DNA of 64,000 bases from Heligmosomoides polygyrus polygyrus (GCA_947396885.1 OX377205.1:78712969-78776968), one strand, 5' to 3'. Positions 10,880 through 22,858 are shown, numbered from the stretch's first letter. Notes: generated from the letters alone by a model not told the origin. Made by a program: numbers and translations.

Positions 10880-12145
10880 TTGAAAAGGTTTGCAAACTCC
10901 AAGTTGAAATTTGTGCATCCTTTACTGAATTCTCAAGTTGATGGCAATTACACTATGGAACAAATAAACATCAAGGCATGCTAGGTAACTGCATGGCGCG
11001 ATCTCACGTTTAATGCGCTGGAATATTTTCTCTTTTCCACGCTTTATGACAAGCCTTGAGTTGTGTTGCAACTATAAGGAATTTTATGGCCATCCAAATA
11101 AAATGTACAATTTAAAGACATTCTCTGGTGCAGATGATGAAAGGCCTGGTCGTATATGTTTTTGATTACGGTGAAGCTTATAGTTCCAACGTTTTATTAA
11201 ATCCTCGCAGTATTCGAGCCACCTAAGCTGAATACTCCCCGCTAGTTTTTGTTCTTTAACAATCGCATGCAAAATGTGTCGGAGGTGGCTTCATGATTTA
11301 TGAGCGAGCACATCCTTATTTCAGCTTCCAGTTGAACCTAATTGTGCCGGATTTTCTTGTCCTCAAGGTATACATTTTTAAGCCACGACGTTCACGAGGA
11401 AGTTTAACTATGGTCAGTTTCAACGGTGGTGCATTCGCCATGAGGTGAATTAACTCCCGATGTCCTATCAACTATAACCGAGGTTTCTTCACTTTGTGGT
11501 TTGGTTTTCTTATAAAATTTTATTCTTTGCTGTTTTCGCCTATTCTTATTCGGGTTGGCAATGCTTGATCATTAACTTATGGGTTCTGATAGGATTCTCG
11601 GTTTTTCACCAACTGCACAGTTCTTTATCTTTCTATTGAAACAGATCTTGCAGCGACATAAAGCTCGCAACAAGCCTGTTGAATTTCGGTCGATAAAGAC
11701 GGGCACTTCCTCTCGAAGGCTCCTCTTCTGGCCTGCAGTTCATTCCACTTGACGTGGGAAGTGGAAAGCATCAAGTGCAGAGATGCGCGCTGAGTGCTCC
11801 ATGAGTAGCACGAATGCGTAACCTCCTTATCCTAGTCGGTTAGCAAATCCGCCCTTGTCCTCTGTAGTGATTTAGGTGTGTCCATTTTCTTACGGGATTG
11901 CCCTGTTCAGTGTGACATATGATGGTGGGCTGAAGCGGAGTAATGTTCCTAGGCATTTGGTATTTTCTAAATTTTCTGAAGTTTCTCAATCTACCATTTA
12001 TCATCCGGGTCAAATTTTTAGGGAGTTTAACCGAAAAAATCTATTTAGAGTTAGAAATGGCTAAAAAATTAAAGTCGAAGAGTCGGGTCAATGCATAAAA
12101 CCGCAAGTCCTTTGATGGACATTGATCTAAATAGTAAAGCTGGAA
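10880..12145. other. No recognisable gene
   Basis: AT-rich sequence directly upstream of the channel gene region. No exon with known domain content was found; any promoter of the channel gene would lie here or nearer, but no specific element is identifiable by eye. Confidence 0.4.
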
Positions 12146-12150
12146 TTAAA

Positions 12151-12360
12151 AGGATAAAGACGGTGCACCTCCTTTTGGGACACTCCTACGGAATGCCATA
12201 TCAAGTCAATGTTGTATCCTTCCCAGACGAGTCTGATACCAATTCATCGACCTCGGAGGGATGGAGGGCTTGGTTGGCCTGAGCGGAAATCCGAGCGAGG
12301 ATACCAGAATCGGGTGAAGGGTACTCGCGACGGCGCCTTCTGCCTGCGCTACCACTCACC
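12151..12360 (-). mobile_element. SINE family 1, shortened copy
   Basis: Begins AGGATAAAGACGGTG on the + strand (SINE 3' end), skips part of the body, retains CTTCCCAGACGAGTCTG and the head region, and ends in a mutated A box (CTGCGCTACCA read on +). Roughly 80 bases of the middle are missing. Confidence 0.75.
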
Positions 12361-12963
12361 TGCTTCAATGCTGTATTATCAGAGATTAATACCTTAGGTT
12401 CTTACTAATTGAGTACTCGATAGAATGAATTTTTTTGACAAAAATTGGGTTCTGATATTTGCGAAGAGTACTGTACACCATAGTTCCGGAATTATGCAAA
12501 CTTTGCCTACCACCTTTTCTTTCGTTTTGCAGGGCACTGAAGCCGACGCTCGAGGTTCAGTTCCATTCTAGGTCGTTCTCAGTGAAACCCTTATCAATTT
12601 AAAGTACGAGTCGTTCCTGCTTTCGCAGACGTCATACCGAAGAACGGTTTCTATGAATGCGCAAAGACGTCGGTATTGCTGGCGTAATCTGTGTTCTAAA
12701 ACTCGCCAGCAGTACTGTAACTGGAATGTTAAACTGCATAAATAATTGATTAATGGATACACATATGTAGGTAGCTGGACCGGTCCTTGCAATTTTGCTA
12801 GCATCTCACTTCAGCAAAGTTTTTTTTTTACTTGGTGGTATCCTCCGCATTCTCTCATGTTTTCGTCGTATACATAGTTTTCCGTGTTCTTTGCAAAGGC
12901 GTCTCAGTTAAAACTGTGATAGAACAACAACAAGCTTCCACTTTATCTCTAAGTATAGACTAT

Positions 12964-12971
12964 TTCAGAAT
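12964..12971 (+). promoter_or_regulatory. Probable trans-splice acceptor for the channel gene
   Basis: CTATTTCAG ends at 12968, only 3 bases before the ATG at 12972. A TTTCAG acceptor this close to a start, with no coding exon visible upstream, is what a spliced-leader site looks like in nematodes. It could instead be the acceptor of an internal exon preceded by an undetected 5' exon. Confidence 0.5.
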
Positions 12972-15900
12972 ATGTTGCCTTTACCAGTGATATTTGCTGT
13001 GATAGAGATGGCTAGAAGTCAATGCTCAAAGACAGGAATGACACCCAGCGAACTCGTCGACACGATCATGACGAACTACAGCAGGTACGTCTCACGCTTG
13101 GGCTTCGAACCTCTTTTGTCAAGAAAGAGTCCCGTTAAAGAGAACAGTTGCGTGACGAATCTGAAGACTTGTGTTCTTACTTTCGTAGACTTTCGTCAAC
13201 TTAAAAGGGAAGGTTCTGAAGCGTATGTCTGAACGGTGGGAGCGAGTCATATAGGGAGAATCCCCACCCGTCAGTTAGTATGAAAATGTGTTTATTTTTT
13301 TGCCAAGTCGTTAAACCCAAGGAGTAGGTGGACCTTGGAGTTACAATGGAATACGGCGCATCACGTGTTTGGGGGAATTGTACGTTGCTACGCCTCTGCC
13401 GGAGGGCTGCGGAAGTGACGTCATGCAAGGAAGGTCGGCGGTTTGGTTCTTCTGCTGCATTTTTTCATTTCAACTGACTGGTTGAGATTTGGGGATTCTG
13501 GCGTCTCGGATTTTCAAAAGAGACCACGTTGTGACGTCGGAGGTGGCTCAAATGAGAGACGAGGTGTGCAGATTCCGCAAATTAAGCTAAATGGCATCGA
13601 TATGCTCTTTCCTTCATGTCTGACTGTCATCTGGAAATCAGAGGTCTGCTGAAGGGTTTCTAGAATCTAACACCAAGAATGTCCGCCGACGAGCGAGTGA
13701 CGACCTGCTCACGCTGAAATGTGGCCCATCTTTAGACAAGAACATTTGAGTGAAGAAAGCCAGTTGGCCGAATGGACAACCAACATGGTCAAGGACTTCG
13801 AAACATATCGCACGTTGTGGTTAAAAATCCGGTCAGTAATAAACAAGTCGCGAGAAAGGTGTTCTCCACATCGTACAGCTAGAAAATACGCAGAAAGCGT
13901 CTGAAAATGGTGTAGACGTCAGAATCCCCCAAATCTCAACCACTCAGTTGAAATGCAAAAAATGCGGCTGCGCAGAGGAACCAAGCCCCCAACCTTCCTC
14001 GCACGATGCAACCCCTCTTCCACTGTACTCCGAGCCGTTCACTTGCATATGCCCGCCCCCAAACTCGTGATGCGCCGTATTCCATTGTGACTTCAAGGAC
14101 CCCTCGCTTTAACGACTTGGCAAAAAATAAACACATTTTTATACTAATTTAGGGGTGGGGATTCTCCTTATGTGTGTGACTCGCTCCCCTCCCCTCCTGC
14201 CCTCCCTCCCCCCGTTCCGATGTACGCTTCAGACCCTTCCCTTGTTAGACTTTCGTTCATTTGACTGTCGTCGAATGAGTAGCAAGCTCCTCATGAGCCG
14301 TTTGCTTTCCTCATGCCATTATAACTGGTTGACTGACTCGGGTTCGAGTCCCTTCTGGTGTTTTCCGTAGGTCCACACTTTAAGAGACACACTTACATCC
14401 AGCATTAGCAGGCCAATACATAAAATGGCGCAGAATTTCCAGCATTTGCAGATCCCACACCTAGTACTATTTTTCCCTACGGCTTCAATAGTCTATTTCC
14501 TTGAAAAGATGCTAAGGTGGCGGGGTTTCAGCTTGTCAGGGACTTAAACGTGTACGCCGACATTCTCTAAATTTTTATAATTTAGATCCGAAATTCCACA
14601 ACCACAGCCGGTTCAAGTACAGGTCGAGGTCACCGTGCAGGACATCATGGAGCTCTCTGTGCTCAGCAACAGCTTCTCGGCTGACATATGGTTCAGGTAA
14701 ATAAAGACTTCAAGCTTTGCAAGTGGATGCATTAACAGTTTTAATCACATAGCATATTTATGATCATAGATAGTATACTCCTCCTCGCCCTACTTTTTTT
14801 TGTGAACCGGAAACCCCTCGTCACGCAATCAAACTCCGGCCAGTTTTCTTTTCCGAAGCTTCTGAACACTCTCCCTTCCCCTCCGTCACTCCCAGTACTT
14901 TAATGAATATTTAGTGGTGTGTCTTAAGCAAAAACCTCGGCTAATTTTCGGTGAGAAGGTGGGCTGTCCCATATTGCGTACCAGCTCGGTTCTATGAACC
15001 TACTACCAAATTATACAAGTGTGTGATCATTTGCCCACACTCTGCATGGCTGTTCTTTGTTAGCCACCGTATGATTTTTTTAAAGGAACTCTAGAAAGGA
15101 AGGAAAAGAGTTGCATCGCTGTTTGGCTGCAACCAAATCTCCCGTACGCCCCGCTGGAGGTGTGGGTTGGAGTACGACCGCTTGGCACTAGACTTTTGAT
15201 AGCAAACTAACATCGATATAGCCGCTTACAACCACGACACCAGCCAATTGAGACCGAAAGAAACTGACTTAAATCAAAGAAAAAAGATAGAAACCTCTAT
15301 TTTTTTGCTTGCAGAAATGCACTACAAAACGCTTTAAAAGGATATTAGGACAAGGATAAAGGACGGCGTTAGTCAATCCCTTCTGGGATGCGCCAGCGCA
15401 TTCTACTTCTACGGGATGTCGTGGAGGCCACATGAATGCGTATTTGGCCATACAATGACTTGCGGTGGCCAGCCGATGAACAAGTCAGCGCTTTATCCTT
15501 CCCAGACAAGTCTGGTACCAATTCACCAACCCCGGAGGGATGGAAGGCTTGGTTGGCCTGGGCGGGAAATCCGAACCAGAAACCTGGTATCGGGTGCACG
15601 CGGCAGTCGCGCCTCCTCCGACTGCGCTACACGCGCCCAAATAGATATTATTGCTAATCAATTCAATAGTAATACAACATAAAGGACTGCGTTAAGGGTT
15701 CTCTCTCTGGAATGCGCCACACATTCATCTTCTAGTTCTAGGATGTAGTCGAGGCAATTTCGTGTGCGTATTTGGCCTATGCAATGATTTGTGGCGTCCA
15801 TCCTGGTCAAGCCAATGCTTTACCCTCCCCGGACGTGTTCCGGTACCAATTCACTAACCCTAGATGGATGGAAGACTTGATTGGCCTGAGCGTAAAATCC

Positions 15901-18603
15901 GAACCAAGAACCTGCATTGATTCGAACGTGGCATCTGGCGTCTACTATAATTCGACTGCACTACCACATGCCAGCAGAGATACGCACAGATTTTCCTTCT
16001 TTAGTGAGATCTTATAATTGGTTTAAAACACTATTCAGTCAGCATATTTATTCCTTCCTAGTCCGTCCTATTTCATGGTTTTGCTGAGCTTTTGAATCCT
16101 TTAGAATGGCCCAAGGCTTTGCTCTGTATAGCTGCTTGCAGCCTTGTTGCTGAAGCACTACTCTTTACTAATGGACCTAGTATTTGTACCTAATTTTAGA
16201 GTACAGCTCTCCAAAATTTTCTCATAGCTTCAGCTGTTTCAAGTTTGATTCGTTGCAGCTCTATATGGCATGACGAACGTCTAGCGTTTGGCCATCTTGA
16301 CAGCTGCCGAGCAAACATGTCATTTGACGACAAGTTTGAGAAGGTGAGCAATAAATAATAACAGTAATAATAATTTGTTACAACGTATAAGACAGTCGTG
16401 AGAGAAGTGAACAATGAAACAATGAAACAATGGAACACAAACCTGAGAAAACAAACTATAATAGATACTATCGCTTTAAGGATAAAAAAATAGATAGTCA
16501 AAGCTGTGAGATAGATGAAACACAAGAGATAGACTTAAAAGATTCAGGATGCTTTTCGATGCCAGTCGCTTGAAAGCAACAAAATTAGCTGAGGAGTGGC
16601 TTAGCCCAGATCTTAGGGAGATGAGTGACGATACTGGTTGTTAATGTGAAATAAATAAGGAGGCGAACGCAGCGAAACCAATCAGTAGAAATGAGTGGAC
16701 ATATCAACCAAGGATGCTCGAGGATGCTCTGATTGGTTCCCATTGGATTGCGCGCTTCCGCCTCCTGTAAGCCACATTAACGACAAGCACCGACATGACC
16801 TATTTATTGCGTCTCGTATCCAACAGTAGCGTGAGATCATTTCGACCATTTCACAACTTGCATCAAAAAAAAAATTGCAGATGCTGTGGTCACCGAACGT
16901 GTGCATCGTCAATACGAAGTCGACCACAGTGCACAAGTCGCCAAAGCCAAACGTGTTGCTGATGCTGATGCCGAATGGGACCATCTGGCTGAATTACAGG
17001 GTACCTTCTTATTTGTTTTGTATGTGGAGAACCAGGCAGATAAGCAATTCATGTACGAGTAGCAAACAGCAGCTAAACAACAGTGAACATATCAATCTCA
17101 AGTCATCAAACCGAGGTAAACCAACGATAAGAAGCGTCCCGGAGATACCTTATATTATGTATAGTTCTTGGGATTCTGATCCCCCACTGGCCACCTCTTG
17201 TGTTAGAAGAGGAAACGGAATAGAAATCCTGAACTTAAATGCCCAACATACCAGTTATCATCATAACAAGATCATTCTTTCTTCTACGGCGCACAAGGGG
17301 AGGCAGGTTTTAGGTGGCTATACTACTAAATTCTCACAACTCACCTTAAGCAGTGCATCCGTAAATGAAAGTGACCGTGTCAAGTGGTCAACGGCTTTTT
17401 CTTGCTCAATTTGATGTTTGTAATTTGTTTCGAAGAGGGTTTGTCAAAAAACTTTTAATTGATATTTTTAAACCCATAGTTTAGAAATTTACGGAAACTG
17501 TTGTTTACGGATCAGTCTTCCTGATCTGGTCATTCAGTTGTGGAAATAATTTCAAGCCCTACTTATAAGGAAATTAAAAAATCAGTACTTAAACATTCAG
17601 GTAAAAGTCGAATCGCCGTGCTCAATGAACCTCGAGCGATTTCCTATCGATGAACAGATCTGTTCACTGGTAAGCTCATCTTTGCAAGTGATTCTTCGAC
17701 CACTTTAGAAGGCGCCGACTGTGTTGCCGCTGATGTTGCTGGAAAACTATACTTTTATTCGAAGTGGATTGGGTACACTACAGAAGGATGATGCGTCTGA
17801 TTAGGGTCGGTGCCTAACCAGGTCGACTGGTCCTGAAATTGTTTTCTTGCTGTCACTCAGTTTCAAAAACCATTAAATACTCAATGAAATCACTTTGATG
17901 TCCGCGAGATCATACAACATCGGAGACCTACATGTATTCTACTCAGGAAGGGAAACTATCAAATAAAGCTCTGAAACAAACGTCTGAACGTCTGAAGGAA
18001 TTCTACGCACTGTTCACTAAATGCTGTGTTTCTGTTACCGACATTTCGTTTATTTTTTGCTCATTCGACTAAAGTTGTATTATGATGAAGCTGCGTGAAA
18101 GGAAAGAATACTAAGTGTGACCACTCGACCAAGGGTCTCATCAACCCTATTACACCTTGTGTACGTCTAATTGGATTTTGAGACCAATTAGTCGTACACA
18201 AGGTGAGAAGGAAACAGCAATCGACCTCACCTAACCAAGGATTCACCAGGCAATCAGGGCAGTATGGCTCGTGAGGATACCAAAAAAGGCCGTACCCTGA
18301 CTGTAATCCTAGCTGAAGGTACGGCCTGAGCTCCCGGGTTATATCATTTAAAGGCACTCTCCCTTGCGGTTGATTTTTAGGTCAGTAGGTTGCGTCCAAA
18401 ATGCCTCAAGTGCTTTCCTCGCAGACGTTTTGGGCTCACGCCTGGGGCTCACGTTTGGGGCTCACGCGCTAAAATTTTTATTCAGTTTAAGCAAAAGTTT
18501 TAGCAAGGGTAAGAGTTGCTTGTTATTATGTATTTTTGTTTCTTTTATCATTTTTTGTGTCTGTCTGGTATTTTCTGTCGTGTATCTTACATGCACTTGG
18601 AAA

Positions 18604-18634
<31 letters not shown>

Positions 18635-21600
18635 ACAATGGAGGAGTTCAGGTGAGTGTGGTTCACATCTTACAATATCGTCCCATTATCATGCATGGCG
18701 CTTTCCTCCCATTCCTCCTCTAATGCACTTGTCTTCCTTTATCTTTGTAAAATAGAAGACATTGAGGTGTTCGAGAGCTACTCGTACAACACGGCGACTG
18801 TGAGGATTGACTGGATGCCAGTACCCATCACGGTGTTGGAGGACATCAGCCTGCCCGATTTCGACCTGGCAGGAATTCGAACCTACAAACACGTGGAGGT
18901 CGGAGATTTGTACGTGTTTCTCTCAATGTAATGGAGGGGAAATGTGTCAAGGATTCCAGTGTGCCTGTAGTGTAGAATGCTGAACAGTGCGACCAAAAAT
19001 GCAGAAAGAACATGGAATATGGGTCTGCTTATGGACAGCGGAACAGCAGCGTTATTGGGGCTCTTTCATACATAGTCATGCAAATCATGATTCAGAACTT
19101 CCCAAAAAACGTGCAACATGGCTTGGTTGGCTTAGGCAAGAAGGGATGTGCTATTATGTTAAGGTTGCCTAGCTTAGCTAACTAAAGCAGAGGTAGTAGC
19201 ATGGTTTTTTGCCTAAGAGGGTAATATTTGCTTTTCAAAACGGCACAATTCTATGGTAACCTTGCTACCCTTGGTGCACGCGTCGAGAGAGCAGTTACAA
19301 CTGCTAATTCAGTACTAGGTTGGCTGCACCGTTGCCTATTTGCAGGCCTACAAAGCTGGAGAATGGTATCGCCTCACCGTCGAGTTGAAGTTCAAGCGTC
19401 GATATGGTTTCTATATTCTGCAGGTACCAGTTTTCAAGTTTTCCACTACTATATAATTCAGCTAGCCGGCAATGACATTTGAGTGGTCACAAACCCAAGG
19501 GATACATCTCACAGTGTCCCACACGGCCAAAATTTATCATTCAACTGGGGATGTTCCTGCAGCAGGGAAACCGCGGGCTGTACAGGCTTGACACAATGCT
19601 GACTGAGCAAATTTCCTAGCGCCCGGATTCAGAAGACGTGTAGCTTGCGCAACGGGCGTTCAGATTCAGAAGACATGTTGTCGAAGTCTGCCATGAGCGT
19701 GGAACGACACTAAGGAAGGGATGTGAGGTACGGAACCCGGAGGATCAGGAGTGAGAAGGAACCTGGAGGTGGGTCCATGACGAGAGAACCAGCAAGAAGA
19801 GACCGTCAGGGGGAGGGTTTATAAGGAAAACAAGGAAGTTGGCCAGTAGGTGGGATCAGGAAGGTGGGAAGCAATAAGCCACGAGACATTGTTCAGCTTA
19901 ACCGCGCATTTTTCTACGAATTTAAATACGTCTTTACAACTTCAAGTAGAAAAGGTGCGTATCCCATAGCATGAATAACACCAACTTTTGCTCGTTCTCA
20001 CTTTTGATTTGTAGGCCTAAGCAGCAGGTCGTGAGCAGTTTAATCCTCTAGAAGAGTAATCCATTGAACTAAGCAGCATTCTAGACATGACGACGAATGT
20101 TAGCGCATAGAATTTGTCTCTGAATTCAAAATCGCTAACATGTCATATCAACCATCAGTAGCATCTGGAAGAGTGAGCTTTATTTCATTTAATGCTGACC
20201 AAATAAGAAGCAAATCTACGACATGCGCGTGCCTGGAAAAACCGGAAGACGTCTACGTAAGCACAATTAGATTCATCTGGTATATTACTAACTTCGATTT
20301 ACTGACTTCTGTAGCTATTTACTATGCAATCCCATCGTGCACCTCGCCACTTCGTGACATTGACGATCCCCCTAACCACCAAGCCTTAGCAAACGTTAGC
20401 CGTTCAGTGGGCCTAATTTCAAGCGATTCTTGCAATTCGTGCTTTGAGGTTCTATCATATAAATTGAAGGTCTCATCCGCTAAGCTTCCTTGCATCAGCA
20501 CAAAGGAATAAAGGACAAAGCATAATCAGTATTTTTCTGAGATACGCCACGCATTTTATTTCTATGGAATATCGTGTAGGGGCTGTTTCAATCCATAGTT
20601 AGTCTATACAATAGTTTGTGGTGGCCAGTTAAGGAACAGGGCAGTGTTATTGCCCTCTCAAGACAAGGTTCGCACCAATATGATGTAGGACTAGATTGAC
20701 ATGAGCTGGGTCCACTCCAAGAGCCTCGATTTGATGCAGAACCTCCTCTATTGTGTTACCACATGTCCATTACAAATTTATCTAAACTTGTCAATAGGCA
20801 TTTAGGTATTTTTATGTGAAAGCTAAATATTCCCTAAGGATACTACTTCCTCAGTCCTCAAACTATGACACCTTCTTTATTCCTGCCCATAGCTAACGGT
20901 CAATGACCTCAGTAAGATTCAACATTGATGTATCAGATGCTCGCGCATTAGAATTCACTGAAGGTTTACAAAGGACCAAGAATTATTTTACTAGTTTAGA
21001 CATGTATGGTCATTTAGGTTATTAGATGTATATATGCTAATTAGATGACGAATTTGAGCTTAGGGCTCCTATCGTAGGACAACTGCATTGTTTGCATAAA
21101 GAAGCTAGCGTTTGAAATATTTGGCGAGTTTAAGAGCAGTCGAGGTCTCATGCTGGTGTCTTCGCTGTACTAACAGGTTGCTACAGCTTTTCAACACCCG
21201 TATTCGTGCCGTTTCAGATGTACTTTCCAACCTATATATCAGTGTTCATCTCATGGATCGCTTTCTGCATCGACACGAAAGCGCTGCCGGCGCGAATCGT
21301 GCTGGGGGTGAACTCGCTGATGTCGCTCACCTTTCAGGTGTGGCCCACTTTACTCATTGATGTGAGGTTCCGTCTGTTCTATGCCAGACTCTTCTATCAT
21401 TTCAGTTCGGTAACATCATTCGCTCTTTGCCGCCCGTCTCCTACATCAAGGCAATCGACATCTGGATGTTCACCTGTGTGGCGTTCATCTTCGCTTCACT
21501 TTTAGAGCTGGCGTTTGTGGCATACCAGGTACAATTTGAAGCTCCTTTTTTCTGGATTTTTTAAAGTTGAAAATTGCTTTTTAAGGACAAGAAACTGCTT

Positions 21601-22817
21601 CTAAAGTCGAGTCGATCCGGCAACACCCTCAGTGCAGTCATGGCTTTCATGCGGAGCATAGTACCGTTTGCCGAAGGAAGAGAGGCGGTTGTTCAAGAGC
21701 AGTGGATCGAGCAGGATAAGATGGACGATGTAAGAGATAAAGCCTTTTTCTTAAGTTACACAAGGTTTACTTAAAGCTCGAAAGAATTTGAAAAAGATCT
21801 AGCTATTGAGTAAGTTTTGTAGCTGTGCTCGAATGATCTATTTGAAATGGCATTCGATCGATTTTCATTCGAATTTGATTACCTGAATTCGAACATTCAA
21901 AACATCACAATTTTTGATTCTGTTCGAATTCGAATAATAGAAATTTGTGAGCGTTTGAAACCATTTGAATATTCGAAGAAATTTCGAGCACACCTATAGT
22001 GACTTGTCATTATTTATCCAATTCTTGCCTTGATATCGCATAGAAATAAGAAACATATTTTCAACTGCTGAGACATCTCCTTTAAGGCACTAGATAGTGC
22101 CTCTAAGGAGATGTCTCAGCAGTTGAAAAACACCACCTTTAAGCCTGAGTCTGTCCTTGACTGATCCGCATGACGAAAGTTGCATCCTCAACATCTTCAG
22201 GAACATGAATAAAGATACTGATTAGCCTGTGCAAACCCAGGCAAAGGCCAGCTCCTGTCGTTCGAGGAAAACCCTACACACAGATCTTGTAATACTTTTC
22301 AGATACTTCATCAGATATTTGAAGTCGTCTGTTAAAATAGTCTGTTTATATATCCCAAATGTAAGCTGCAGTAAGCTATAAACAAGGGGGCGATACTTTT
22401 ATGTCAAAAGGCAACTTTACTAATCCAATGATTTTCAGAACAGGTCAGTGTGCTCGGAACCGTTTTCGAATGAGAGCAGCACGCTGGAACGTGAGCTTGC
22501 TGCCCAAAGGCGAATGCACTACCTGAAGAAGAAGCGACGCATTCTCGACTTTGGAAACCAAGTCGACCGCATCTCCTTCTTCGCTTTCCCCACAGTAGGG
22601 CAATCGCTTATTGTATGCAGTTGGATAATTGTCACAGAAAGGGGCTATCCCTCCCCAGCGTGTGCGAAACGGTGTTCTTTTTTAAACGGCCTTTTTGAGG
22701 TGTTGCTGCTCTAAACAAAACTTGGGCATTAATGATTTCCGTTTTCAGTCTTTCTTGATCTTCAACGTGTTCTACTGGGGTTTCTATCTACAGGAACCGT
22801 CATCATCATCGAATTGA
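12972..22817 (+). CDS. Cys-loop ligand-gated ion channel subunit, 12 exons, 439 aa (probable anion channel, ACC/LGC type)
   Basis: Membrane receptor subunit of the pentameric Cys-loop family. Exons: 12972-13084, 14586-14696, 16259-16343, 16881-17000, 17601-17669, 18767-18898, 19346-19423, 21218-21337, 21406-21528, 21586-21729, 22439-22594, 22749-22817 (TGA). All splices are GT-AG and keep frame. Residues: weak signal-like N terminus (1-18); N-terminal helix around [15 protein letters not shown]; Cys-loop C150 and C164 with 13 residues between (exon 5); TM1 231-252; PAR motif 260-262 then TM2 ([15 protein letters not shown]); TM3 295-316; short cytoplasmic loop; TM4 410-431. PAR before TM2 indicates chloride selectivity; no vicinal cysteine pair, so not a nicotinic alpha subunit. 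The [18 protein letters not shown] blocks resemble nematode ACC and LGC-46 to LGC-49 channels; the ligand is unknown. The exon 6 acceptor (ATTGAG) is weak but forced by frame. Start choice is moderately sure. Confidence 0.9.
13203..14253. mobile_element. Foldback element in intron 1 of the channel gene
   Basis: Left arm 13203-13520 (begins AAAAGGGAAGGTTCTGAAGCG) and right arm about 13900-14253 are reverse complements over some 300 bases with roughly 80-85 percent identity by eye: shared blocks include GAGAATCCCCACCC, GCCAAGTCGTTAAA, CAATGGAATACGGCGCATCACG and GGTTGAGATTTGGGG. The 400-bp centre has no domain. Termini resemble a MITE or foldback transposon; no transposase and no sure target duplication seen. 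Confidence 0.75.
15354..15637 (-). mobile_element. SINE family 1, full-length copy in channel intron 2
   Basis: Near-consensus copy, antisense to the channel gene, from GGATAAAGGACGGCG to CTGCGCTACACGCGCC. A GATATTA repeat lies near both ends (15341-15347, 15644-15650), a possible short target duplication. Confidence 0.87.
15681..15965 (-). mobile_element. SINE family 1, diverged copy in channel intron 2
   Basis: Starts AAAGGACTGCGTTAAGGG 44 bases after the preceding copy and in the same orientation. Recognisable: GCGTATTTGGCCTATGCAATGATTTG, GGTACCAATTCAC and GGATGGAAGACTTGATTGGCCTGAGC; the A/B-box head is eroded. Older than its neighbour. Confidence 0.7.
18153..18205. repeat. Hairpin in channel intron 5
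   Basis: CACCTTGTGTACG-TCTAATTGG pairs with the reverse complement at 18184-18205 with one mismatch and a loop of about 9 bases. It lies 80 bases before a second hairpin. Confidence 0.7.
18287..18327. repeat. Second hairpin in channel intron 5
   Basis: AGGCCGTACC (18287-18296) is exactly reverse-complementary to GGTACGGCCT (18318-18327), with a 21-base loop. Both hairpins may belong to one small insertion at about 18100-18350. Confidence 0.65.
18370..18636 (+). mobile_element. Probable LINE 3' UTR with (AAAT)n tail
   Basis: T-rich untranslated-looking sequence ending in ACTTGGAAATAAATAAATA and further units to 18636. The layout matches the CR1-like 3' tails at 39090-39240 and 31600-31790 (TTTTGTTT-rich, then ACTTGGA or equivalent, then an AAAT or AATAA repeat). 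No RT coding sequence survives here. Confidence 0.5.
20503..20765 (-). mobile_element. SINE family 1, diverged copy in channel intron 7
   Basis: Begins AAGGAATAAAGGACAAAG and retains GAGATACGCCACGCATTTTATTTCTATGG and a degraded TGTGGTGGCCAG block; A and B boxes are not convincing. Antisense to the gene, like both SINEs in intron 2. Confidence 0.65.
21837..21990. mobile_element. Small MITE-like element in channel intron 10
   Basis: Left end CTGTGCTCGAATGATC... and right end ...TTTCGAGCACACC are imperfect inverted repeats, and the interior is full of GAATTCGAA/TTCGAAT motifs. About 150 bp, no coding. The terminal GGTGTGCTCGAA resembles hAT-like MITEs, but no 8-bp target duplication was found. 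Confidence 0.5.
22058..22129. repeat. 72-bp near-perfect inverted repeat in channel intron 10
   Basis: Arms of about 34-36 bases: TTTTCAACTGCTGAGACATC... and its reverse complement, with two adjacent mismatches and only a few bases at the apex (CTAGATAG). The RNA would form one long duplex. Confidence 0.85.
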
Positions 22818-22858
22818 AACGGGTGATCACTGTACATATAAAGAGCAAAATCTGCAGC

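Noticed and set aside
10403..10918. 171-aa minus-strand frame
   Set aside because: It runs across a SINE family 1 copy; the same peptide ([13 protein letters not shown]) recurs wherever the SINE lies, so it is translated repeat.
16875..17414. 179-aa frame as one protein
   Set aside because: Only the first 40 codons (from 16881) are channel exon 4; the rest is intron read-through after the donor at 17001.
18656..18931. Taking the whole 91-aa frame as channel coding sequence
   Set aside because: The part before 18767 is intronic; exon 5 at 17601-17669 supplies the Cys-loop, and frame forces the acceptor at ATTGAG.
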